A stretch of DNA of 64,000 bases from CAKSHP01 sp045636325. GTDB lineage: Bacteria > Bacillota > Clostridia > UBA1381 > UMGS1253. This document shows positions 48,677 to 57,337 of this stretch, piece after piece. The stretch covers positions 1-64,000 of the forward strand of contig JAZTXH010000009.1 of the NCBI GenBank assembly GCA_045636325.1, written 5' to 3'. Each line of letters opens with the position of its first letter. Positions within the stretch are counted from its first letter, which is position 1. The translations under genes and the position numbers were made by a program. The notes under the pieces are model-generated. The model was not told the origin of the DNA, did no database searches, and saw only the letters and a program-made list of their open reading frames with translations.

Positions 48677-50047
48677 TTATTCAATATTATCGTTAAAATA
48701 AAAATCCTTACTGGGAAGAATTGCATTCAAAACTATACCAAGTATTGAAGCAACTGCCAATGCAGAAAGTGAAATTGTAACACTTCCGATTGTAAATGTA
48801 GCCGCATTGCCAAGACCAAGTGCAGATACTAAAATTACAGCTGCCACAATAAGGTTACGGCTCTTTGTAAAGTCAACCTTATTTTCAACCACATTTCTTA
48901 CACCGATTGCAGAAATCATGCCATAAAGGATAAATGAAATACCACCAATAACAGCTGTGGGAACAACGTTAACAAGCGCTGCAAATTTTGGCGAGAAAGA
49001 AAGAATAACCGCGATAACAGCCGCAATACGGATAACAACGGGGTCATAAACCTTTGATAGCACCAAAACACCTGTGTTTTCACCGTATGTTGTGTTAGCA
49101 GGACCGCCAAACAAAGCAGAAAGGCTTGTTGCAAGACCGTCACCCATTAAACTTCTGTGAAGACCGGGGTCTGCAATAAAGTTTTGGCCAACTGTTGAAG
49201 AAATGGCAGATATATCACCAATATGCTCCATCATTGTAGCCAAAGAAATCGGCATGATGGCAATAATTGAACTTATAATCAAAGAAGAATTTGACCAATC
49301 AACACCGCCAAATACTGTGTTACTCCATTTAATTGGGAATCCAATCCAGTCTGCTTTTTTAAGTTCTTCAAGAGCTGAAGCAGAGAAAAGACATAGCTTT
49401 TCATTTCCTGCAATTGTAATGAAGCCGTTAACCTCTTTGCCCCAGATTAAAGCAATAATCGCCGCTACTACACATGCACCCAAAACGCCTATTAAAATAG
49501 GAATAATTTTTGCCATACCTTTGCCCCAGATGTTGAAAATAACAACCAAAGCAAGCGCGATAACAGCCAAAAGCCAGTTGCTTGTACAGTTAGAAACCGC
49601 ACTGCCTGCAAGACCAAGACCTATACAAATAATAATCGGACCTGTAACAACCGGAGGGAAAAACTTCATAACCTTTTTAATGCCAACTGCTTTAATCAAG
49701 CCTGCCAAAACAAGATAAACAAGACCTGCTGCCGCAACACCAATACATGCATAAGGCAAAAGCTCAGTGTTTGCAGCACCGTCAACCATAGGTGCAACCG
49801 CTGCATATCCGCTAAGGAATGCAAAAGAAGAACCAAGGAATGCCGGAACCTTACATTTGGTAAATAAATGGAACAAAAGTGTGCCAAGCCCTGCCATAAA
49901 AAGTGTTGTGGCAATATCAAGACCCGTTAAAAGCGGAACAAGCACTGTTGCACCAAACATAGCGAAAACGTGCTGGAAACCTAACACCAACATCTTAGGA
50001 ATTCCAAGTTCCTTAGCATTATAAATGCCGTCATTATTTTTGGACAT
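48677..50047 (-). CDS. Uracil/xanthine permease (NCS2 family)
   Basis: A 456-residue, ~14-helix nucleobase transporter: GFQHVFAMFGATVLVPLLTGLD, FLGSSFAFLSGYA, ATMMEHIGDISAISSTVGQNFIADPGLHRSLMGDGLATSLSALFGGPANTTYGENTGVLVLSKVYDPVVIRIAA and IGGISFILYGMISAIGVRNVVENKVDFTKSRNLIV. NCS2 members move uracil, xanthine or guanine with protons. The GDIS...GLHRSLMGDG...NTTYGENTG motif is nearer the uracil branch (UraA). The distant upp gene (55088) would salvage uracil. An AGGAG site precedes the ATG. Confidence 0.9.
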   Translation of the reverse strand: MSKNNDGIYNAKELGIPKMLVLGFQHVFAMFGATVLVPLLTGLDIATTLFMAGLGTLLFHLFTKCKVPAFLGSSFAFLSGYAAVAPMVDGAANTELLPYACIGVAAAGLVYLVLAGLIKAVGIKKVMKFFPPVVTGPIIICIGLGLAGSAVSNCTSNWLLAVIALALVVIFNIWGKGMAKIIPILIGVLGACVVAAIIALIWGKEVNGFITIAGNEKLCLFSASALEELKKADWIGFPIKWSNTVFGGVDWSNSSLIISSIIAIMPISLATMMEHIGDISAISSTVGQNFIADPGLHRSLMGDGLATSLSALFGGPANTTYGENTGVLVLSKVYDPVVIRIAAVIAVILSFSPKFAALVNVVPTAVIGGISFILYGMISAIGVRNVVENKVDFTKSRNLIVAAVILVSALGLGNAATFTIGSVTISLSALAVASILGIVLNAILPSKDFYFNDNIE

Positions 50048-50253
50048 AATAAAATCTCTCCTTTTATTTAATTATCGCGCCGAATAAAATTTTATTTTAC
50101 CCAACACCAAAATACATTATATCAAACCCAATTTTATTTTTAAAGGAATTTATCAAAACACAAGTTTTTTTGTAAGTTTTAGCAAAATTTCTAAGTACTT
50201 TTGTATAATTTAAACAAATTTTTCTTTTTTTCGAATAAATTTTCGATTTTCTA

Positions 50254-50282
50254 TTGACGCCGAAAATTTGTTCTGTTATAAT
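50254..50282 (+). promoter_or_regulatory. Promoter of the yneA-like gene
   Basis: TTGACG (50254-50259), 17 bases, TATAAT (50277-50282). The LexA box lies immediately downstream, over the likely start point. Confidence 0.8.
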
Positions 50283-50289
50283 TATTTCA

Positions 50290-50301
50290 GAACAAGGGTT
50301 C
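50290..50301. promoter_or_regulatory. Perfect LexA (SOS) box
   Basis: GAAC-AAGG-GTTC followed by G, an exact Gram-positive GAAC-N4-GTTC box, lies 8 bases after the -10 element and 27 bases before the start codon. Repression by LexA (34763-35428) is the natural reading. Confidence 0.85.
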
Positions 50302-50327
50302 GTAAATAATAAAAAGAGGTGTTTTTT

Positions 50328-50642
50328 ATGACAATTACAGTAAAAAAAGGACGTACATATATAAAAGACAGAGGAAAGTTTTTCAGATTTATTCTCTTAA
50401 GCTCACTTATTTTGAATTTCATAATTTTGGGTGTACTGTTTCCCAGCAGAACAAGTGCTGATTTTGAAGCTGACCCCATCCAGATAACAGTAAGGCGCGG
50501 TGACAGTCTTTGGTCCATAGCAGAAGAGTACTGCCCCGAAGGTAAAGATTTAAGAAATTTCGTTTATGAAATTAAAAAGGAAAATTCACTTTCAGGCTCA
50601 TCTCTTTCAATCGGTCAGAAAATACTTGTGCCGGTCAATTAA
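50328..50642 (+). CDS. yneA: YneA-like SOS cell-division inhibitor (LysM protein)
   Basis: A 104-residue protein: basic N-terminus, one membrane helix (FFRFILLSSLILNFIILGVLF) and an extracellular LysM domain (QITVRRGDSLWSIAEEYCPEGKDLRNFVYEIKKENSLSGSSLSIGQKILVPVN). Bacillus YneA has this same layout, is repressed by LexA and delays septation after DNA damage. The perfect LexA box in its promoter strongly supports the call. ATG 50328 has GAGGTG upstream. Confidence 0.88.
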   Translation: MTITVKKGRTYIKDRGKFFRFILLSSLILNFIILGVLFPSRTSADFEADPIQITVRRGDSLWSIAEEYCPEGKDLRNFVYEIKKENSLSGSSLSIGQKILVPVN

Positions 50643-50782
50643 AACTCACTTGTAAAATTTATGTTTATAAGTTATAATCAAAATTTATTAAAAAACGGAG
50701 CTGCCGGCAATGAAGCTTAATTTTAACTTAGAAAAATATAAGATTTAGTTATAAAATTAAAAATCAATATCAACACTTTAAA

Positions 50783-50829
50783 ATGGCATAGCGTTTTTAT
50801 ATCTAAGGATTAAAAACGCTATGCTTTTA
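50783..50829 (+). terminator. Terminator after the yneA-like gene
   Basis: GGCATAGCGTTTTTA pairs with TTAAAAACGCTATGC around ATCTAAGG, then TTTTATTTTTTG. Confidence 0.75.
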
Positions 50830-50860
50830 TTTTTTGATTTTTATTTACACAGGGACATAC

Positions 50861-50889
50861 ATTTTATGCTTTTTTCAACATATAAATTC
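50861..50889 (+). promoter_or_regulatory. Possible sigma-E promoter of sigK
   Basis: ATACATT, 15 bases, CATATAAAT, upstream of sigK. The -10 differs from CATACAAT at one position. sigK is a mother-cell gene under sigma-E, so the match is suggestive. Confidence 0.35.
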
Positions 50890-50918
50890 AATATAAATCC
50901 GAAAGGCAGTGAATTTAT

Positions 50919-51620
50919 ATGTTTTTAACTCTTATTTCATTTTTATCTTCTTTTTTTACAAACTTTTTTCTTGCAGGATATATTACAGATAAAGCCTCTT
51001 TTCCCCCTCCTCTTACTCAAAAGGAAGAAGAGGAATATCTGGCTCTCTCAAAACAGGGTGATAAATCCGCCCGCGACACACTTATCGAACGTAACTTGCG
51101 TCTTGTTGCCCATATAGTAAAAAAATATTCTCAAAACACATCATTTGAGGCAGAAGACTTGATTTCTATTGGTACAATCGGTCTTATAAAAGCAATCGAC
51201 AGTTTTGACAATAAAAAGAAAATCCGCCTTGCCACTTATGCTGCAAGATGCATACATAATGAAATTTTAATGCTTATTCGCGCAAACAAGCACAAGCCAC
51301 AGGAAATTTCACTTCAGAATCCCATTGGTACGGACTCTGAGGGCAACACAATTTCACTTCTTAACATCATAGGCAGTGATGACGAAGATATAGCAGAACA
51401 GATTGACCTTTCCCAAAGAAGCAAAAAACTTTATAATGCTATGGAAATATGCCTTACTCCAAGGGAAAAAACAATTTTAACATACCGTTTCGGCCTTGCC
51501 GGCGAAGATCGTCTTGCTCAACGTGAAATTGCAAAGAAGCTCAATATTTCCCGTTCTTATGTTTCAAGAATCGAAAAAAAGGCAACCGATAAGCTGAAAT
51601 CATTTTTAAAAGACATTTAA
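50919..51620 (+). CDS. sigK: Sporulation sigma factor SigK
   Basis: A 233-residue sigma-70 protein. The N-terminal ~20 residues are a hydrophobic pro-sequence (FLTLISFLSSFFTNFFLAGY), then region 2 (LSKQGDKSARDTLIERNLRLVAHIVKKYSQNTSFEAEDLISIGTIGLIKAIDSFD), HNEILMLIRANKHKPQEISLQNPIGTDSEGNTISL and region 4 (LTPREKTILTYRFGLAGEDRLAQREIAKKLNISRSYVSRIEKKATDKL). It directs late mother-cell sporulation. The gene is one uninterrupted frame; no skin-like element splits it. Confidence 0.95.
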   Translation: MFLTLISFLSSFFTNFFLAGYITDKASFPPPLTQKEEEEYLALSKQGDKSARDTLIERNLRLVAHIVKKYSQNTSFEAEDLISIGTIGLIKAIDSFDNKKKIRLATYAARCIHNEILMLIRANKHKPQEISLQNPIGTDSEGNTISLLNIIGSDDEDIAEQIDLSQRSKKLYNAMEICLTPREKTILTYRFGLAGEDRLAQREIAKKLNISRSYVSRIEKKATDKLKSFLKDI

Positions 51621-51643
51621 AGGGCTAATTTCTGCTAATAATA

Positions 51644-51672
51644 TTGACACAAGTTTTCTTGTATGTTATAAT
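51644..51672 (+). promoter_or_regulatory. Consensus promoter upstream of acn
   Basis: TTGACA (51644-51649), 17 bases, TATAAT (51667-51672): a perfect sigma-A promoter about 160 bases before acn. Confidence 0.85.
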
Positions 51673-51685
51673 TACCTTGTAAAAC

Positions 51686-51738
51686 AAAGGGGCTTTCTTT
51701 TGGGATTTTTCCCCAATTAAAGCTCCTTTCTGTTTTTT
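51686..51738 (+). terminator. Attenuator-like terminator in the acn leader
   Basis: AAAGGGGCTTT (51686-51696) pairs with AAAGCTCCTTT (51719-51729), with a GGG/CCC inner part, then CTGTTTTTT. It stops the transcript about 60 bases after the promoter, before the acn gene. Confidence 0.6.
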
Positions 51739-51752
51739 AATTCTATATGGCC

Positions 51753-51806
51753 TGACAGAAAACTAAAATCTGCCAAAGTTACGTCTTTTAGCGGATAACT
51801 TCTGTC
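51753..51806. repeat. Short palindromic repeat, copy 2 (TGACAGAAGTTATCCG family, inverted)
   Basis: Read on the minus strand it begins TGACAGAAGTTATCCG and ends TTCTGTCA, with arms and length (54 bp) as copy 1. The first 16 bases are identical to copy 1 (39374); the middle is unrelated. It lies between the acn attenuator and acn. Confidence 0.7.
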
Positions 51807-51831
51807 ATGCACATTGAAAGGATTTGGTAAA

Positions 51832-53766
51832 ATGGGTTTAACACTTACAGAGAAAATCCTGAAAGCTCACCTGATAGACGGCAATTTTACAAAAGGCGAA
51901 GAAATCGGCATTAAAATTGACCAGACGCTTACACAGGATGCTACAGGAACAATGGCGTATCTTGAATTTGAAGCAATGGGTATTCCAAGGGTAAGAACAG
52001 AAAAATCTGTTGCTTACATTGACCATAACACGCTGCAGTCCGGCTTTGAAAATGCCGATGATCACAGATTTATCGGTTCAATTGCAAAAAAACACGGAAT
52101 TTATTTTTCACGTCCGGGTAACGGAATCTGCCATCAGGTTCATCTTGAACGTTTTGGCATTCCCGGTAAAACCTTAATCGGGTCTGACAGCCATACCCCT
52201 ACCGGCGGCGGTATAGGCATGATTGCAATTGGTGCCGGCGGTCTTGACGTGGCAGTGGCAATGGGTGGCGGTGCATATTATATTACTTATCCTAAAATTG
52301 TTAAGGTAAATCTACTAGGAAAATTAAGCCCCTGGTGTGCAGCAAAAGACGTTATTTTGGAAGTATTAAAGCGCCTAAGCGTTAAAGGCGGTGTGGGAAA
52401 AGTTATTGAATACACAGGCGAAGGCATTAAAAGCCTTTCAGTTCCCGAAAGAGCAACTATCACAAATATGGGTGCAGAGCTAGGTGCAACAACTTCAATT
52501 TTTCCGTCTGACGAAATCACTTATCAGTTTCTAAAGGCTCAAAAGCGTGAAGAGTGCTACACTCCCCTTTGTGCTGACATTGATGCAGTTTATGATGAAA
52601 CAATAGAAATTGACCTTAGTAAAATTGAACCGCTCGCAGCGTGTCCTCATTCACCTGATAATGTAAAGCCGTTAAGCGAAATCGGCGAAATGAAAATCGA
52701 CCAGGTTTGTATCGGCTCTTGCACAAATTCGTCCTTGCTTGATATGCTTAAGGTTGCGCATATTTTAAAGGGTAAGACAGTGCATCCCGATGTATCGCTT
52801 TCAATAGCACCAGGCTCAAAGCAGGTTTTAAATATGCTTGCTTTAAATGGTGCGTTGTCTGTTATGATTGATGCGGGTGCAAGAATACTCGAGAGTGCCT
52901 GCGGCCCTTGTATCGGTATGGGGCAGTCACCTAATTCAAGCGGTATATCACTTCGTACATTTAACAGAAATTTTGAAGGAAGAAGCGGCACTAAAGACGG
53001 TCAGATTTATCTTGTGTCACCCGAGGTTGCGGCAATTAGCGCAATTACCGGTGTGCTTACTGACCCAAGAACACTTGGGGATATGCCGGAGTTTAATCTG
53101 CCTGAAGAATTTGTTATAAACGATAACTGCGTTGTTTCCCCTGCAAACGAGGCTGAGGCAAAAAACGTAGAAATTCTTCGCGGACCAAATATAAAGCCAT
53201 TCCCCGTAACAAAGCCTTTGGAGGACAACATTTCCTGCAGGTGCTCACTTAAGGTAGAAGACAATATCACAACAGACCATATTATGCCTGCCGGCGCAAA
53301 AATTCTTCCCTTAAGGTCTAATATACCTGCAATTTCAAACTATTGCTTTACGGTTTGTGATGAAAATTTTCCCGAAAGAGCAAAGGAATACGGCAAGAGC
53401 ATAATTGTGGGCGGCGCAAACTACGGTCAGGGCTCATCCCGTGAGCATGCGGCTTTGGCTCCCCTATACCTTGGTGTTAAGGCAGTTTTGGTAAAATCAT
53501 TTGCCCGCATACACCGCTCAAACCTTATAAATGCAGGTATCCTGCCTCTTACATTTGCAAATGAAGAAGACTATAACAAAATCTCCCTTTCAGACGAGCT
53601 TATTTTGGAAAATGTATGTGAAAAAATCAAAAACGGCGGCGATTTAACAGTTATAAACAAAACAACCGGCGAAAACATAGATGTAAAATGCGAGCTTTCA
53701 GAGCGAGCAAAGCAAATTGTTTTGGCAGGAGGCCTTTTAAACTACACAAAAGAGGCTTTAAAGTAA
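51832..53766 (+). CDS. acn: Aconitate hydratase
   Basis: A 644-residue aconitase of the anaerobe type (LeuC-like core with fused swivel domain). The three cluster ligands are Cys297 in GSCTNSS and Cys357/Cys360 in SACGPCIGMG. HQVHLERFGIPGKTLIGSDSHTPTGGGIGMIAIGAGGLDVAVAMGG and GANYGQGSSREHAALAPLYLGVKAVLVKSFARIHRSNLINAGILPL are diagnostic. It interconverts citrate and isocitrate. ATG 51832 has AAAGGA upstream. icd follows 42 bases later in the same direction, so the two are probably one operon. Confidence 0.95.
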   Translation: MGLTLTEKILKAHLIDGNFTKGEEIGIKIDQTLTQDATGTMAYLEFEAMGIPRVRTEKSVAYIDHNTLQSGFENADDHRFIGSIAKKHGIYFSRPGNGICHQVHLERFGIPGKTLIGSDSHTPTGGGIGMIAIGAGGLDVAVAMGGGAYYITYPKIVKVNLLGKLSPWCAAKDVILEVLKRLSVKGGVGKVIEYTGEGIKSLSVPERATITNMGAELGATTSIFPSDEITYQFLKAQKREECYTPLCADIDAVYDETIEIDLSKIEPLAACPHSPDNVKPLSEIGEMKIDQVCIGSCTNSSLLDMLKVAHILKGKTVHPDVSLSIAPGSKQVLNMLALNGALSVMIDAGARILESACGPCIGMGQSPNSSGISLRTFNRNFEGRSGTKDGQIYLVSPEVAAISAITGVLTDPRTLGDMPEFNLPEEFVINDNCVVSPANEAEAKNVEILRGPNIKPFPVTKPLEDNISCRCSLKVEDNITTDHIMPAGAKILPLRSNIPAISNYCFTVCDENFPERAKEYGKSIIVGGANYGQGSSREHAALAPLYLGVKAVLVKSFARIHRSNLINAGILPLTFANEEDYNKISLSDELILENVCEKIKNGGDLTVINKTTGENIDVKCELSERAKQIVLAGGLLNYTKEALK

Positions 53767-53808
53767 TTCAGGAATTTATAATTATACAGAAAGGACTGCT
53801 ATAAAAGA

Positions 53809-55020
53809 ATGGCAAAAATTCAAATGAAAACGCCCCTTGTTGAAATGGACGGCGACGAGATGACCAGAATTATCTGGAAAATGATTAAAGATATTCTTTT
53901 AATACCCTATATAGATTTAAAAACAGAGTATTATGATTTAGGTCTTGAGAACAGAAACGAAACAAATGACCAGATTACCTTTGAATCTGCCGAGGCAACA
54001 AAAAAATACGGTGTTGCGGTAAAATGCGCAACAATTACTCCCAATGCTGCCCGTATGGAAGAATACAATTTAAAAGAAATGTATAAATCACCCAATGGCA
54101 CAATAAGAGCAATTCTTGACGGAACGGTTTTCAGAACTCCTATAATTGTTAATGGCATAACACCTTTTATTCCTACATGGACAAAGCCCATTACAATTGC
54201 TCGTCACGCTTACGGCGATGTTTATAAAAACACCGAAATGCAGGTTTTGGAAGGTTCAAAATGCGAATTAGTGTGCACCGATAAAAACGGTAACGAAACC
54301 CGCTTGCCGATACACGATTTTAAAGGTACAGATGGTATTATTCAGGGACTTCACAACACAGACAAGTCAATTTCGAGCTTTGCAAGAAGTTGTTTTAACT
54401 TTGCCCTTGACACAAAGCAGGATTTGTGGTTTGCCACAAAGGATACAATTTCTAAAAAGTACGACCACAGATTTAAAGATATTTTTTCTGAAATTTACAA
54501 AAATGAGTATGAAGAAAAATTTAAAGAAGCAGGCATTGAATATTTTTATACTTTAATTGACGATGCGGTTGCAAGAGTAATCCGTTCAAACGGCGGATAT
54601 ATATGGGCGTGCAAAAACTATGACGGCGACGTTATGAGTGATATGGTGGCGACAGCCTATGGCAGCCTTGCAATGATGACATCCGTTTTGGTATCACCTG
54701 ACGGAGTATATGAATACGAAGCAGCACACGGTACAGTGCAACGGCATTATTATAAGCATCTTAAGGGCGAAAAAACATCTACAAACAGTGTTGCAACATT
54801 ATTTGCATGGACCGGCGCTCTTCGCAAGCGCGGTGAGCTTGACAATATTCCTGAGCTTATGGAATTTGCACATAAGCTTGAAAAGGCAACTATAACAACT
54901 ATTGAACAAGGCGTTATGACCGGTGATTTAGCGGCTCTTTCAACAATCACAAACAAACAGACGGTTGACACCGAAGGATTTTTAACAGAAGTTAAAAAAC
55001 GCCTTGAAAAGTTAATATAA
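53809..55020 (+). CDS. icd: Isocitrate dehydrogenase (NADP-type)
   Basis: A 403-residue enzyme of the eukaryote-like IDH subfamily: MKTPLVEMDGDEMTRIIWKMIKDILLIPYIDLKTEYYDLGLENRNETNDQITFESA, GTVFRTPI, IGRHAYGDVYK-like ITIARHAYGDVYKNTEMQ, KNYDGDVMSDMVATAYGSLAMMTSVLVSPDGVYEYEAAHGTVQRHYYKHLKGEKTSTNSVATLFAWTGALRKRGELD. It makes 2-oxoglutarate and, in this subfamily, normally NADPH. GAAAGGAC-type site before the ATG. A terminator hairpin follows at 55036-55079. Confidence 0.95.
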   Translation: MAKIQMKTPLVEMDGDEMTRIIWKMIKDILLIPYIDLKTEYYDLGLENRNETNDQITFESAEATKKYGVAVKCATITPNAARMEEYNLKEMYKSPNGTIRAILDGTVFRTPIIVNGITPFIPTWTKPITIARHAYGDVYKNTEMQVLEGSKCELVCTDKNGNETRLPIHDFKGTDGIIQGLHNTDKSISSFARSCFNFALDTKQDLWFATKDTISKKYDHRFKDIFSEIYKNEYEEKFKEAGIEYFYTLIDDAVARVIRSNGGYIWACKNYDGDVMSDMVATAYGSLAMMTSVLVSPDGVYEYEAAHGTVQRHYYKHLKGEKTSTNSVATLFAWTGALRKRGELDNIPELMEFAHKLEKATITTIEQGVMTGDLAALSTITNKQTVDTEGFLTEVKKRLEKLI

Positions 55021-55035
55021 AGGTTTTATGAAACA

Positions 55036-55079
55036 CAAAAACAGACTTTCAAATTGAAGTCTGTTTTTGTGTTTTTATA
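55036..55079. terminator. Bidirectional terminator between icd and upp
   Basis: CACAAAAACAGACTTCA-like left arm pairs with TGAAGTCTGTTTTTGTG, flanked by A and T runs on both sides. Confidence 0.8.
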
Positions 55080-55087
55080 TAAAAATC

Positions 55088-55717
55088 TTATAACGTGCCG
55101 AAAAGTCTGTCACCTGCATCGCCAAGCCCCGGAACTATATATTTATTCTCGTTTAAACAATCATCAATCGCACCGCAGAAAAGCTCGACATCCGGATGAG
55201 CCTTGCGAAGTGCCTCTACGCCCTCGGGCGAGGCAATTATACACATAAACTTAATCTTATTTGCACCGCGTCTTTTAATAAAGTCAATTGCCGCAATAGC
55301 ACTGCCTCCTGTTGCAAGCATGGGGTCTAAAACAAGAGTCTGACGCTGGTCAATATCACTGGGAAGCTTACAGTAATACTCAACGGGAAGATGAGTTTCA
55401 GGGTCACGGTATAAGCCAACATGGCCCACCTTTGATGCGGGAATAAGACTCATAATCGCATCCACCATACCAAGGCCTGCACGCAAAATCGGCACCAAAG
55501 CCACCTGCTTGTGTATAAATTCACCGGTGGTTTCAGCAATAGGAGTTGTAACCGGTGCGGAAGTAAGATCTAAATCACGGGTTGCTTCATAAGCCATAAG
55601 CAAAGCAATTTCATAAACAAGCTCTCTAAAATCCTTAGCCTGCGTATCCTTTGAGCGGATTATAGAAATCTTGTGCTTTATTAAAGGATGCTGCATTTCG
55701 TGTACCATTTTGTCCAT
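55088..55717 (-). CDS. upp: Uracil phosphoribosyltransferase
   Basis: A 209-residue UPRTase: HPLIKHKISIIRSKDTQAKDFRELVYEIALLMAYEATRDLDL, VALVPILRAGLGMVDAIMSLIPASKVGHVGLYRDPETHLPVEYYCKLP and the PRPP loop LDPMLATGGSAIAAIDFIK, ending YIVPGLGDAGDRLFGT. It makes UMP from uracil and PRPP, the salvage step after an uptake protein such as the NCS2 permease at 48677. A GGAGA site precedes ATG 55717. Confidence 0.97.
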   Translation of the reverse strand: MDKMVHEMQHPLIKHKISIIRSKDTQAKDFRELVYEIALLMAYEATRDLDLTSAPVTTPIAETTGEFIHKQVALVPILRAGLGMVDAIMSLIPASKVGHVGLYRDPETHLPVEYYCKLPSDIDQRQTLVLDPMLATGGSAIAAIDFIKRRGANKIKFMCIIASPEGVEALRKAHPDVELFCGAIDDCLNENKYIVPGLGDAGDRLFGTL

Positions 55718-55792
55718 AAAAATTATCTCCTTTGCAATAAAAAATTTTACTAAAATAAATTATACTACAAAATAAATTAAATGTCTATCTTT

Positions 55793-55843
55793 TTTTACGC
55801 TTCTTAAAAATATATCATTTTACGCTTCTTAAAAATATATCAT
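55793..55843. repeat. Two-copy tandem repeat, 25-bp period
   Basis: TTTTACGCTTCTTAAAAATA... occurs twice back to back, once from 55793 and once from 55818, each ending TATATCAT. The copies are identical over 26 bases, in the upp/citrate synthase gap. Confidence 0.75.
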
Positions 55844-55900
55844 AAAACGTCTAAACGACCGAAACACATATTCTGCTTCAAACAATTGCCCGTTGGTGCT

Positions 55901-57262
55901 TTATCTGTTTTCAATACTAATATATTCTCTGTGCTTTTTTACATTAATATATGCAGGTCGGATAATTTTTCCGTTATTCTGAATTTCCTCAATCCTGTGT
56001 GCGCTCCAGCCCGCAATTCTTGATATTGCAAAGATAGGTGTGTAAAGCTCATATGGAAGTTCAAGCATCTTATAAATAAGACCTGAATAGAAATCAACAT
56101 TTGCGCTTACACCTTTATATATCTTTCTCTTATCACCGATAATCTGCGGAGCAAGTCTTGCAACTGTTTCATATAATGCGAAATCTTCCTCACAGCCTTT
56201 TTCTTTTGATAAATCCTTTGCACATACTTTTAAAATGTCTGCTCTCGGATCGGACTTTGAATATACAGCGTGTCCCATACCATAAATAAGACCTGCATTG
56301 TCAAAGGCTTCCTTATTCAGAAGTTTTGCAAGATAAGTTTCAATCTCTTTTTCGTCTTTGGTGTTTATGGATTTTTTCATATCATCAAACATCTGAACAA
56401 CCTTGATATTTGCTCCGCCGTGCCTTGGCCCTTTCAGCGAACCAAGGGCTGCTGCTATTGCCGAGTAGGTATCGGTCCCTGAGGAGGTAACAACGTGCGT
56501 TGTAAAGCTTGAGTTATTACCGCCGCCGTGTTCGGCATGAAGAACTAATGCAAGGTCAAGCACTCTTGCCTCAAGCGGAGAGAATTCACCTGTTTTACGA
56601 AGAACATGCAAAGTGTTTTCTGCTGTTGAAAACTCCGATTTTGGGTTTCTGATATGCAAGCTCTTATTCAGGTGATAATGTCTGTATCCATGATAGCCAT
56701 ACACTGCCAAAAGCGGAAACATTGATATAAGCTGCAAACACTGTCTTAATACATTTTCAACAGATGTATCGTCAGGGTTATTATCATAAGAATAAAGTGC
56801 CAGAACGCTTCTGGAAAGAATATTCATCATATCCTTACTGGGAGCCTTTAATATCATATCACGGACGAAAGATTTAGGAAGCCTTCTATATTCTTCAAGA
56901 AGTTTCTTGAATTCTTTAAGCTCATAACTTGTCGGAAGTTCAGAGAAAAGAAGTAAATATATCGTTTCTTCAAATCCAAATCTGCCAAATTTAAAAAATC
57001 CGTTTACTAATTCTCTGACATTATATCCTCTAAAATAAAGTTCTCCTTCACAGGGAACATCCTTTCCTTCCGCCCCTTTTTCTTTTGCTTTAATTTGGGA
57101 TATTTCAGTAAGTCCGGTTACAACACCATTACCATCAAGGTCGCGAAGCCCACGTTTAACATTGTATTCCGAATACATCTCCGGTTTTATATTATTATTG
57201 CTGTTTGATAATTCAGTAAGTTCTTTTATATATGGTGTTATTTCTGAGTATGATTTTTTCAT
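55901..57262 (-). CDS. gltA: Citrate synthase
   Basis: A 453-residue citrate synthase of the clostridial type: TGLTEISQIKAKEKGAEGKDVPCEGELYFRGYNVRELV, LALVLHAEHGGGNNSSFTTHVVTSSGTDTYSAIAAALGSLKGPRHGGANIKVVQM (catalytic His), IYGMGHAVYSKSDPRADILK and the Asp-containing NVDFYSGLIYKMLELPYELYTPIFAISRIAGWSAHRIEEI. It condenses acetyl-CoA and oxaloacetate. With acn and icd it forms the oxidative branch to 2-oxoglutarate. The ATG at 57262 has AGGAGGT upstream; it is a single gene. Confidence 0.95.
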   Translation of the reverse strand: MKKSYSEITPYIKELTELSNSNNNIKPEMYSEYNVKRGLRDLDGNGVVTGLTEISQIKAKEKGAEGKDVPCEGELYFRGYNVRELVNGFFKFGRFGFEETIYLLLFSELPTSYELKEFKKLLEEYRRLPKSFVRDMILKAPSKDMMNILSRSVLALYSYDNNPDDTSVENVLRQCLQLISMFPLLAVYGYHGYRHYHLNKSLHIRNPKSEFSTAENTLHVLRKTGEFSPLEARVLDLALVLHAEHGGGNNSSFTTHVVTSSGTDTYSAIAAALGSLKGPRHGGANIKVVQMFDDMKKSINTKDEKEIETYLAKLLNKEAFDNAGLIYGMGHAVYSKSDPRADILKVCAKDLSKEKGCEEDFALYETVARLAPQIIGDKRKIYKGVSANVDFYSGLIYKMLELPYELYTPIFAISRIAGWSAHRIEEIQNNGKIIRPAYINVKKHREYISIENR

Positions 57263-57337
57263 AGTTTTTACCTCCTAAAATCATTAAACTATAAAATTGT
57301 TTTTTTCATATCTACAATTTCAAGCTATTTTTGAAAT

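Noticed and set aside
50919..51620. skin-type element interrupting sigK
   Set aside because: The sigK frame is continuous from pro-sequence to region 4.
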